Of a DNA stretch of 64,000 nt, positions 1 to 8,956 are shown piece after piece. The stretch's first letter is position 1. Each line of letters opens with the position of its first letter. The translations under genes and the position numbers were made by a program. Origin of the DNA: Pseudoips prasinana (lineage: Eukaryota > Arthropoda > Insecta > Lepidoptera > Nolidae). The stretch lies in assembly GCA_951640165.1 (NCBI GenBank), contig OX621234.1:6887001-6951000 (forward strand), in the 5' to 3' direction. Under the pieces are notes generated by a model that was not told where the DNA came from, did no database searches, and saw only the letters and a list, made by a program, of their open reading frames with translations.

Positions 1-30
1 CAACATTTCCCTTTAAATATTAGATCACCG
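1..30 (+). mobile_element. Left stub of a LINE interrupted by an RTE insertion
   Basis: This short stretch ends in ATTAGATCACCG, which recurs at 244-255. The RTE fragment between the two copies therefore looks inserted here, and this stub belongs with the LINE tail that continues at 256. The stub is too short to classify alone. Confidence 0.5.
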
Positions 31-243
31 GCCGCTGGGGCAGAAAGGTTCTCGAGTGGCGACCACGAACCGGAAGACGCAGCGTAGGCAGGCCCCCTAC
101 AAGATGGACCGATGATCTTGTGCGGGTCGCTGGAAATCGCTGGATGCGGATAGCGCAAGACCGGCAATTGTGGAGATCTTTGGGGGAGGTGTTTGTCCAG
201 CAGTGGACGTCTTTCGGCTGATATGATGATGATGACGATGAGG
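31..243 (+). mobile_element. 3' end of an RTE-like LINE (5'-truncated insertion)
   Basis: One frame reads the C-terminal tail of an endonuclease/reverse-transcriptase ORF2: RWGRKVLEW, then VGRPPTRWTDDLVRVAG, then RWMRIAQDRQLWRSLGE, ending VQQWTSFG and a stop at 219-221. An ATG-rich microsatellite tail follows. The fragment is flanked by a perfect 12-bp direct repeat (19-30 and 244-255), which I read as the target-site duplication. Length and tail fit a 5'-truncated LINE copy. The RTE label is from recognition of this C-terminal style and was not confirmed by a search. Confidence 0.85.
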
Positions 244-255
244 ATTAGATCACCG

Positions 256-545
256 TAAATAATGGAATTGGAAGGACCCATTCTTGGCAAAACAAATACC
301 GATCAAACGGTGGACTGACGACCTAATAAAGATTGCAGGGAAAGACTGGATGAATAAAAGCAGAAGAAGAAATTGTAGAAGAAACTGGAGAAGGCTTTTA
401 CGCAAAACTAGATCCATACCTCCGGAAACAAGAGCAACTAACCTTACCAACACAAAATCATAAACTACAATAACAAATTACTAAAAATACAAACATCATT
501 TGAAATGTGAAAATAGGTGATATGGGATAAAGAGGGTTTATTATT
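256..545 (+). mobile_element. 3' end of a second LINE family, frame-broken
   Basis: Plus-strand reading gives IPIKRWTDDLIKIAGKDWM, a LINE ORF2 C-terminal motif. After a frame change it continues as GEGFYAKLDPYLRKQEQ and stops near 467. It differs from the RTE tail just upstream and is the host into which that tail inserted. An A/T-rich 3' region follows. Confidence 0.6.
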
Positions 546-554
546 ATTTATTAC

Positions 555-867
555 AAGCTGTTCCCCGCGGTTTTACCCGCGTTAAATTTTATAAATTATC
601 ATAGCTCCTCCCCCGTAGGTGATAGCGTGATAATATGTAGCCTATATGTCGACCCGACCTCTTAGTAATATTCATGCAAAATTTGAAGTAAATCCATGCC
701 GTACTTTTTGAGTTTAGCCCGGACATACATACAGATAAACAGACAAAATTTTTAAAAACTAAATTTTTGGTTTTGATATCGATTATAGATCACGCCCCAG
801 GTATCCTTTTAAAAAAATATTCAATGTACAGTTTTGACTTTCCTACGAATTTATTATATGTATAGAT
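555..867 (+). repeat. Interspersed repeat, family R1
   Basis: It starts with the head GTTCCCCGCGGTTTTACCC and ends in an ATATGTATAGAT-like tail. Closely similar sequence occurs at 25650-25923 and 30502-30817, and around the mariner at 24180-24300 and 25599-25645. Related heads with different bodies occur at 8248, 15201, 40920-41105 and 47527-47697. The tail suggests a short retroposed element; the class is not determined. Confidence 0.7.
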
Positions 868-957
868 TAGAACCGTAAAGAAGCCGACACACACATCAGG
901 ACCAACGGAGTTACATTATCTACTAAGGTATTGTTTAGATAGTCTGTGGCCACGTAC

Positions 958-1220
958 CTTAACAGCCTCGTCGAATAGTAAGAGCAGTCCTCTTCTTTGA
1001 CCAATGTGACTTCCAGGCCGACATCATTGAAAGTCATCTTATGAGCCTCACCAGGAGCCTGAGGCCAGTACCAGTGACATTTGATTTCACTTTTCTCTAT
1101 CACCTTGTTAAGCATTAATATAGCTTTCGTATTCTGCTCCCAGATCATTAGCCAAAAATGTCCCACGGTGAATGCCAAGGGACCCTGGGTTAGTATGTAT
1201 CGTCGGTTGGCACGCTCCAT
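958..1220 (-). CDS. Ptp61F: Ptp61F-like protein tyrosine phosphatase, coding exon 3
   Basis: Minus-strand exon of 263 nt. It is preceded by a pyrimidine-rich acceptor ending in CAG (AG at 1222-1221) and followed by a GTACGT donor (957-956). It encodes the middle of a PTP1B-type catalytic domain: MERANRRYILTQGPL, GHFWLMIWEQ, AILMLNKVIEK, KCHWYWPQ and SYYSTRLL. These match the conserved block after the DYINA motif and align without a gap to the end of the exon at 43523-43684. The exon starts in phase 0 and ends after two bases of a codon. The WPD loop and the Cys-based catalytic motif are not here and should lie on exons beyond the left window edge. The family removes phosphate from tyrosines and, in flies, damps JAK/STAT and insulin signalling; that role is inferred from family membership. 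Open reading on either side of the splice sites is intronic. Confidence 0.93.
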
Positions 1221-1321
1221 CTGTGGACAAGGAAAATATTGCATAAAATCTTTTGTTCTCATAATGGACGATCATTTTTGAAAAAGTTTAAGTCTAAATA
1301 TTAGTTTTTTAATACTACGTA

Positions 1322-1449
1322 CCGGACTTATTTCCGGTCGTGTCACTAGTTGTCCCCTCGAATCATGAGAGTAATGGAATAGAAAGTGCCCCTGTGTTTG
1401 CACACATACTTGTAAACTATAATAAATCCCGCGCAGATGGCCAGTCGAC
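1322..1449 (+). mobile_element. SINE family S1, partial copy
   Basis: It matches the body of the fuller copies at 40228-40584 (minus) and 62830-63180 (plus), in the block from TTTCCGGTCGTGTC through the AATGGAATAGAAAGTGCCC motif. The tRNA-like head and the tail are missing. Confidence 0.7.
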
Positions 1450-1676
1450 ATTAAATATAAACTCTTCAAAGGGATTCGGACCCATGCCCACCGATCTACA
1501 CTACTGTGCTACCAGCGTCATTGTCACGTCACGCTATGCTCGAAGCACGCTTACCATGAGCTATATGTATGACTACTATGTATATTCTAGAAACTAAACA
1601 ATTTTTTGAAGTGTAAAAAATAGTTTTCAGTTCGAATAGTAATAATAATTTATTGATCAAAGATAAACATTGGCAT

Positions 1677-1725
1677 TGCTGCTTGCAATTTATTAATTAT
1701 AGTAGATAATTAATAATTTACAAGC
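1677..1725. repeat. Imperfect hairpin
   Basis: Arms of about 20 bp rich in TTATTAATTAT with a 5-nt loop (AGTAG) and a few mismatches. No function is inferred. Confidence 0.5.
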
Positions 1726-1880
1726 AGCAGAATGCGTTGGAGACCTAGTTATAATATTTTAGTTGTGTATGAGTAGGTAAGGTCGGGGTCGGGAAAGGGG
1801 AACGAATCGGCAGTGCCTAATTCATTGCTTGAATGTCGCACGCGTATAGGCTGATATAAACTCTTACCATATAGTGTAAG

Positions 1881-2019
1881 CAACGTCCCGACAGAGATCT
1901 CCCTGGTGCTTGCCATCTATCTAGACTACAGTTGTGCAGTCTAGTTGGTCACCCTGGTGGTTGCCATTCATCTAGACCGCAGTTGTGCTACCACCAGGGT
2001 GACCTCTGTTGGGACGTTG
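1881..2019. repeat. 139-bp fold-back element with internal direct repeats
   Basis: The ends are inverted repeats of 28 bp (1881-1908 and 1992-2019) with about 3 mismatches, starting CAACGTCCC. Inside are two 37-bp direct repeats (1901-1937 and 1952-1988), each containing TTGCCAT, CATCTAGAC or TATCTAGAC, and CAGTTGTGC. A small MITE-like element is possible. No flanking target duplication was identified. Confidence 0.65.
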
Positions 2020-2418
2020 GTTTGCAACCGTATAGAAGATACTTTAGAATAATATGAAAAAATACGCTATAAGAATTCATGCACCAATGTCATATAAAAA
2101 GCAAAAAATATCTTGAAAGAACTTAAGTTAATACCGAGTCATTTTCCATCAAGGTCATTATAAAATTGCAGCAAAGAACACGAATACATAAAAGTGGAAA
2201 ATGTGAAAGGTGACAACAAAGAAATCTGACTTATATATGCTCTATAATTGGGCTTAGGTTTTTCCAACAAATTTAATTAATACTAATATTCAAATAACTT
2301 TATAAAATGTAATAAATAAATGCCTACCTTTGACTTAACATACAACCAAGGAAGCTAATTCCTTATAGGCCACAATTCAACTTCTAGTTGTAGGGCTATT
2401 TCTTTTTGTTTTTTTTTA

Positions 2419-2550
2419 AAGACAACGTCCGCACAAGGGAAATTAATCCCTGTGTCGCGGGGTAAATATAAATTGACGGACACAAAGTACAATCAGACTC
2501 AGAACAACTATATGGGTCAAGACTGAATTATTTGCAAAACCGGGCATAAT
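2419..2550 (-). mobile_element. SINE family S4 fragment
   Basis: It contains AATTAATCCCTGTGTCGCGG and a following stretch shared with 62518-62668 (minus) and 34873-35035 (plus). The shared order in opposite orientation supports an interspersed, tRNA-related repeat. Confidence 0.55.
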
Positions 2551-4324
2551 GTTTTGTCCACGGCCATTCTAAATAAAAATAAAGCATTTATTATATTGGT
2601 AAATACTTTGCGGAAAAAACTAACAAACAGCAGATCTTTTTAAATCCATAGCTCAAGTATTTAACTGCTTTTCTTACTTGTTTGTTAATAAATTCAGACA
2701 TTTTTTATATGTATTTTTAATTACCTCATAGAAAAAGGTCCTGTCCTACTGAGTCTTCCATGCCATATTTTGGTTTTGTTATAAAATATTAACGACATAA
2801 CTTAAATATTTTTTTTTATAAATTTTTGTATTGGGTTGTACTATAGCGGCTATTCATATATGCAATAGCCTAAATATTTTTTAATTAAGCAATTTTTATA
2901 AGAATGTCCCAAACTAACTTCCGTTGTGCAACTTCAGCTGTGCGACGGCCTACTGGGGAAACTACAACATTATTCTGGTAGGTTCTTAAATAATCATAAT
3001 GGCATCGCAGATTCCAACCTATGAACTTTTGAACTTTTCGTTCATCTTGTTATCAGTCAGTCAGGCATTAAGTTTGTACCGGCACCACGTGTCGTTTAAA
3101 GGAGACGGGGATTTCTGGGCCTGACTGTTATAAGTTGGGATATGGTTTAAATAAAGCATTATATTTTTCTATTACAAACTGTGAAAAATTTACCCAATTT
3201 ACAATCTGGAAAACGAGAAATCTCAAAAAAGTTTAATTCACGAATTAAATTGGTTGTTGATTACTATAATCGATTAACGTTAGTGAGTTCAAACAATGTA
3301 ATATAACAACTCTTGCACCAGACACCAGATAACCGATATAATCATAATAATTATTAAGTAAATACATTAACATAATGTCAAAAGTAAAAATTAAATATCA
3401 ACAAAATAAATATAAATAATAATATCGGTTATCGTTCAAATCGACTTATTAGTTATTGGCAACTATATTTTTAATCTATGCTGACAGTGACTGGTGACAG
3501 ATTTTGAATCCTAATCTATGATCGGTAACTCGTTTCTCGTATCGTTTAGTGCGTGTGTGATTTGAGTATTTTTTTTGTTTTGTTTATATATCCCTCGTCA
3601 ACTGCATTCTTTCTACGAACTTCTGATATTGCTCAACTTGTACAACCTTTGCTAACATACTTGGACACGGATAACTATTAAATAGCCATTAAAAATCAGC
3701 TATTTAGTATAGGTTGGTACATAACCTCTCTATTAAGTACTTAATCTTTTATAACTCTTCTCACAGTTTGAAAAAATCCATGGATTTTTTTGTGATTGGC
3801 AGATAATTTATAGACCCATTAATTGACACCACTTTTATCTTTTTACATCCGGGCCCAATATTGTATGAAAACGTATCCGTCACCTTTCGCGACTTTGATC
3901 AATAATTTTATTGTTTTCTACGAAGATTTTTCTAAATATGATCTACTGAATTGAAGTATACATATTCAACTTTAGAAATAGCTCAGTGTGTACAATTTAT
4001 TCCGCTCATTTTATTTTATGTGATATATTTAAGGTTAGTTCGTGAAGTATTTCGTTCCATTGTGCGACATGTGACACGAATTGTGCCACGTGTCACAACG
4101 AAAATTGCTAAAGGTAATGTATACATTATTCTAATAAGATAATTCTATACCATAGAAATCTACCACGTGCTTCTAAAAGGTCGTATGTGTGGAGTCAAAA
4201 CTGACAATTAAAGGTCGTGTAGAAATTTAGTGTTCTTTAGTTAGTTTACTTTCATGGGACTAACACCTTTTTTGTAATTATACTCTTTTATAGATATGTA
4301 GGTATATTTTTTAGATGGGTATCG
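2551..4324. other. Intron sequence without recognised features
   Basis: AT-rich intronic DNA with many stop codons in all frames. A perfect 20-bp palindrome centred on CCATGG occurs near 3780. No exon, RNA gene or known repeat was identified. Confidence 0.6.
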
Positions 4325-4385
4325 AACTGGCGACCACTCCCTAAACGCGGCAGTGCAAAGGTCTAGGGTTCGATTCCCACCGTAA
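4325..4385 (+). repeat. tRNA-like fragment (possible SINE head)
   Basis: It contains a good B-box-like GGGTTCGATTCCCACC. No convincing acceptor stem or anticodon arm can be drawn. It is more likely a SINE head remnant than a tRNA gene. Confidence 0.35.
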
Positions 4386-4640
4386 ACATATACCGTATAT
4401 TCCACTTCCACAGTATTCCATATTCATATCATACTCTCGGGCAAATTCGCATATGACGTAACGCTGGCTAGTCTTGCGTTAACAACCGTTAGCGATAAGC
4501 ATTTTTTATAAAAAAGAAAATCGGCATACTAATACTGTGCAACGCGGTCTCGCTCATACAGTTCCTATTTCTAGTGAAATCAAGAAGATATAATTAAATT
4601 TCATTCGTTAAAAATTAACAAGTTATTTATTATAACACAA

Positions 4641-4915
4641 CTAGCGGCCCGGTACGTGCTTCGCTACGTATAAGGCATAGTAATAAAAAAATGATTATTA
4701 AGTTCAATTATTCAAACAAAAAAATATTTTAAATTGCTAGCTAGTAAAAGCTACGAATTTACACTTTTTCAAGACATTTTCAAATTTTCTCTACGTACAA
4801 ACCTTCCCTGGACTTCCACGAATAATTCAAGAACAAACTTAGCCACACGGTAAAGGCGTTGTTGAGTTATAACATTACAACGAAAAGTGGCATTGATTTT
4901 TATATTATAAACACA
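4641..4915 (+). repeat. Interspersed repeat, family R2
   Basis: It starts CTAGCGGCCCGGTACGTGC and ends in a TTTTTATAT tail. It is similar to copies at 41882-42157, 44948-45178 and 14275-14538. The A/T tail suggests a retroposed short element of unknown class. Confidence 0.75.
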
Positions 4916-5371
4916 ATAAGTCTGTTAATTTTTTCTAGTGATGGCAAATCAAACAATGTGTTGATCTGTGATACCAAGATTTATTATGATTTAGATAGAT
5001 GAACCGTAACTACGATAACTAAAAAGATGGTTATAAAAAACATGCGGAGCAGTCTTTGGGGACGGCCGATAGAAGTGAAAACTATTTTTTCTGTTCTCAT
5101 ACTCGGAAAGTAGTGTTTATTTGAGCCGAGTTACGAGTGGAAGATTCTTATTCCCTCCCACCTTTGGGCGGTAAAGACTTATAGTAATTGCTTCCCTCCC
5201 TTTGCTGGGAATAAATTAAAAAAATAGAAATAAATGTGTTTAGGCAGTCGGCTGTAAAAAATCTAACATAATTAAGAAAACAAATGCTGCGGTCATGTGA
5301 GTGCATAAACGGCCAGTGTGAATTAAAAGTAAAGACCCTCCGTCTTACGAATATTCGATGAGGTCACGCGT
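4916..5371. other. Intron sequence with traces of dispersed repeats
   Basis: The part from about 5290 resembles the reverse complement of 17425-17560. About 5050-5110 resembles 36075-36125 (GATAGAAGTGAAAACTATT). Otherwise nothing was recognised. Confidence 0.45.
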
Positions 5372-6166
5372 CCTGACGCGAGTTTAACACATTTTACCCA
5401 TACCAAAAAAGTGCACAACGCCGCTAAATGTTTTCACTTTAAAATATTTAGACTTTATTTAGATCAGATTATGAGTAATTGCAAAATACATTTCCACAAA
5501 ACAAGAATTCTATTAATGCAAAAAAGAAACAATGCCCTTGAACATTCCTAAGGACTTAATAGAATACTTCTGTTGATTGCGCTTAGCATTGTAGTACGGC
5601 CATTAGAACATTAATTATTTACAATATCAGCCGCTAATTAACATGAAGTTAGACTCAAACCACCAACGGGTTAAGCCTACTAATTTTCTTTAAATTCTCT
5701 GAAGTACCAATAATTGAATAGCAAGAAAACTTAACATTGAGAACGAATGATCAAAGTACATAAATCTTTATACTAACATTTTATGATAAATCTCTTACAA
5801 TCCGCTCGTGTGGAATGCTTTGTCTGTGTCGGTAAGACGTCTGGGTGAAACCTATTGCTATGTTTAAAAAGCTCTTAAAAAAACATTATCTGACAAAACT
5901 CTGAATAAGCTAATCAGATAGCTATTATGTGTAGTTATTGATATATTATGTACTCATACGTATATATACTTAGAATTTTATTATGTCACATTCAATGTTC
6001 TGCCATTAAATGTACTTCGATATACTCAGCTTTCTTTTGTCTATCTGTTTACTTGAACTTCTGGTCCATGCTCATGTTTACATAAATATTTGCAGGAAAA
6101 TAGAATCATATTTCTGGAGATTTGACACAATGCCTCTATGGTGTTTCGATGCAGTAAATATCTCAC

Positions 6167-6305
6167 GTGTCATCATCATCATCATCATCATCACCCTATC
6201 ACCTGAAAGGCGCCCACTTTGGACAAAGGCTTCACCCAAATATCTCCATAGTTGCGGGTTTGCGATACCCGCGCGTCCAGCGGCTTCTAGCCACCTTCCA
6301 TGATA
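6167..6305 (-). mobile_element. Degenerate RTE-like LINE tail
   Basis: The minus-strand reading includes LWRYLGEAFVQ followed by an ATG repeat, like the RTE tails elsewhere in the window. Counterparts sit at about 9783-9890 and 13076-13183 in the other tandem copies, there with a deleted body. Confidence 0.6.
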
Positions 6306-6446
6306 CATGTGCTATGTATGAAGGATGTAATGGTAGCCCTTACAAGGCTGTTAATATGGCCAGCTACAGGTAATTTAGCTCTAAACTAAGATGAAAAATA
6401 ATCCACATACTTACTTATCGTATGTCAGTGGTTACCCTGTGAGAGT

Positions 6447-6729
6447 CTGTCAGACAATATGTAGTAAAATTTAAATTTCAATACATAATATTAAAAACTT
6501 CAACTAAACATAATCTTCTTGACAATAACTTAATACAAGCTAGCTAAATGTCACTACCATTATAAAATAAATTGTATAAATGTTTTAACATTCCGTGTAC
6601 CTAAATATCTGTAATAAGTAACTAGAAAAAATAACTGTATTACTACAAACATGTTCTGACTATTTACAAGCGCTTTTTTAAAGTCTACGTGAATAAAAAC
6701 CTTTTTTATTTTATTATTTTATTTTATTT
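6447..6729 (+). mobile_element. Retroposed element X, insertion specific to tandem copy 1
   Basis: It interrupts a repeat that is uninterrupted in tandem copies 2 and 3 (compare 10015-10030) and is flanked by AGAGT at 6442-6446 and 6730-6734. It ends in CCTTTTTTATTT plus an A/T-rich tail. The same 3' part is found at 48870-49104, at 42162-42318 (minus) and partially at 39296-39365. Differing 5' ends with a shared 3' end fit 5'-truncated retroposition. Confidence 0.75.
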
Positions 6730-8247
6730 AGAGTTGTTCCAGCCTCACAGTAGGCCTCTGACATGACTTAACGACTGTTGCCTAATGACTACGACCAAGC
6801 AAGGAGACGCTCAGAAATCAAACTACTTCGGTGGTCAGTCATTCTATGGACTGACCGCGAGCCTAGTTGCTTAACCGCACTAATAGCTTCCGGACCGGTG
6901 AGAGCACCTAGCTATGAGCTACCCACATGTAAATTAATAAGACATTAGTTACGGGTTAGCGAACAATACCAGTTAACCGAGAGCCGTGCGATTATCGCGT
7001 GCGTGCGAACGGAAATGCACTACGTAAACCGTTACTTGTTATAACATAACTTTCCACAAGTTACCGGCATACTATGCTGCAGACCAACTGGGGCATGATG
7101 ACAAATATCTACAGTCATCGCTCGATAAGCCGTGTCTAATCTCAAGTTGGTAACAAATATCAAGGGAATCAAAAACAAATAAAATCTGTAACTAGTTAAT
7201 ACTCGTGTTTTAGATCGTTAAAATATAAATCGATTTTGAAGTGTGCATATTACCTTAACCCAAACTCTCAAATGATAAGCATAATCTGTATTATTCACAG
7301 ACTTCAGGTTAAAAAATACAGAAGTTGTTATAGTGTTGGTATTGTGCTCTATATTCTACCATAAAATAATGCAAGCGAACAGTATTCTTTATTTTTTACA
7401 TCTTACTACATGTATATGAATATATATATACGGTACATACACCAAAATATTATGTTTTCAATTTTCGTTTGCGGTCTGTCTGTCTGTCTGTTTGTTCCGG
7501 CTAATCTCTGAAATGGCTAAAACGATTTTGACGGGACTTTCATTGGCAGGTAGCTGATGTAATAAGGAGTAACGTAAGCTACGATTATTTTAGAAAAAGT
7601 ATTTTATTTGAAAAAGTAAACTAAATAAACTAATTAACACCCGGATGAAGCGCAGGTACAGCTATTGTCAATAAAAATATAACTTAAATAGCGGCCCGGT
7701 ACGTGCTTCGCTACGTATAAGGCATAGTAATACAAAAATGATTATTAGGTTCAGTTATTCAAAAAAAAATATATTTTAAATTGCTAAAAGATGTTGATTT
7801 TACACGTTTTCAAGACTCTATACACCCATTTTACCACTTTGGAAGTGTCTCTCGCGCAAACTATTCAGTTTAGAAAAAAATGATATTAGGAACCTCAATA
7901 TCATTTTTAAAGACCTATCCATAGATACCCCACATGAATGGGTACGATGAAAAAAACATTTTTGAGTTTCAGTTCTATGTATGGCGACCCCCCAAATAAT
8001 GGTTCTTTTTATATACTAAAACATTAATGAATCGACTGTTAAGCGGAACGAATTTCGCCGGTTTACCTAGTTGTCAATAATAATATAACTTCATTTGGAA
8101 TTAGTAAAAATAAAAAGAAATTAAGTAATATCATAACAAAGAAAAATAAGAATCGACTGTTAGGCGGAACGAAGTTCGCCGAGGCAGTTAGTATTGAAAT
8201 AATTGAACATTCTCAAATTTATAATTTGCTATATTGTTATTAAAGCA

Positions 8248-8416
8248 CTAGCTGTGCCCCGCGGTGTTACTCGCGTTAAATTTTATAAATTTTCTTTGCT
8301 ATAAACCTCACGGAGCCCGAGACCTTTCCAACGAATGCAAAACCGTGGAAATCGGTTCGTGCGTTCTGGAGTTATAGCGTCAGGAAGGAAAACCCGACTT
8401 ATTTTTATATAGTAGA
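8248..8416 (+). repeat. 169-bp repeat, related to family R1 by its head
   Basis: It starts CTAGCTGTGCCCCGCGG and ends TTTATATAGTAGA. A second element with the same head begins immediately at 8417 but has a different body. The same arrangement is at 11541 in copy 2. In copy 3 two full 169-bp units sit in tandem at 15201-15369 and 15370-15538. Confidence 0.7.
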
Positions 8417-8524
8417 CTAGCTGTGCCCCGCGGTGTTACCCGCGTTAAATTTTATATTTTATTTGCTATGCTATATTATATTTTCTATCATAGAATTTTA
8501 TATTTTCTTTGCTATAAACCTCAA

Positions 8525-8697
8525 AATAATTGTATTTTTTTTCTATTTTTGTGTAAAAATCTTAATGCGGTTCACAGAATACATCTACTTACCAAGTTTC
8601 AGTAGTACAGCTCTTATAGTTTCGGAAAAAGGTGGCTGTGACATACGGACGGACGGACAGACAGACAGACAGACATTTGGCTACGGAACCCTAAAAA
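8525..8697 (+). repeat. 3' part of a dispersed repeat (family R3)
   Basis: It includes a run of GACAGACAGACAGACA and ends GGCTACGGAACCCTAAAAA. I recognise this as the end of a common insect repeat that starts ACCGGCCAAGTGCGAGTCG (start seen at 14571). Other parts of the same repeat occur at 7820-8010, and on the minus strand at 27566-28060 and 48813-49300. Class unknown. Open reading across this stretch is repeat-derived. Confidence 0.6.
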
Positions 8698-8956
8698 TGA
8701 TTATTAAGTTCAAATATTCAAACAAAAAATATTTTAAATTGCTAGCTAGTAAAAGCTACGATTTTACACTTTTTCAAGACTTTTTCAAATTTTCTCTACG
8801 TACAAACCTTCCCTGGACTTCCACGAATAATTCAAGACCAAAATTAGCCAAATCGGTAAAGGCGTTGTTGAGTTATAACATTACAACGAAAAGTGGCATT
8901 GATTTTTATATTATAACACAATAAGTCTGTTTATTTTTCAACTTTTTCTCACGTGA

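Larger units (their letters stand above)
5372..8956 (+). repeat. Tandem unit copy 1 of a 3.3-kb repeat (with a 283-bp insertion)
   Basis: The sequence from CCTGACGCGAG at 5372 matches copy 2 starting at 8957. The part 6730-8956 aligns to 10023-12249 at a constant offset of 3293 with only about three differences seen by eye. The part 5372-6440 is visibly more diverged from copy 2. This copy carries element X at 6447-6729, which copies 2 and 3 lack. Unit boundaries are arbitrary because the array is tandem. The unit is itself a mosaic of older repeats. Confidence 0.85.

Noticed and set aside
867..1262. 131-codon minus-strand open frame as a stand-alone PTP-like gene
   Set aside because: The PTP similarity stops exactly at splice sites (1220 and 958), and the neighbouring exons are found at 43.5 and 51.1 kb, so it is an exon of a larger gene.
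4325..4385. tRNA gene
   Set aside because: Only a B-box-like segment is convincing; the stems do not form.
6078..6308. 76-codon minus-strand frame with a poly-Met run
   Set aside because: It is the ATG tail and C-terminal remnant of an RTE-like LINE.
8433..8924. 163-codon frame, identical at 11726-12217, as a duplicated gene
   Set aside because: It runs across several known repeat families, including the GACAGACA run and the R3 end; identity reflects the tandem duplication and no protein family is seen.
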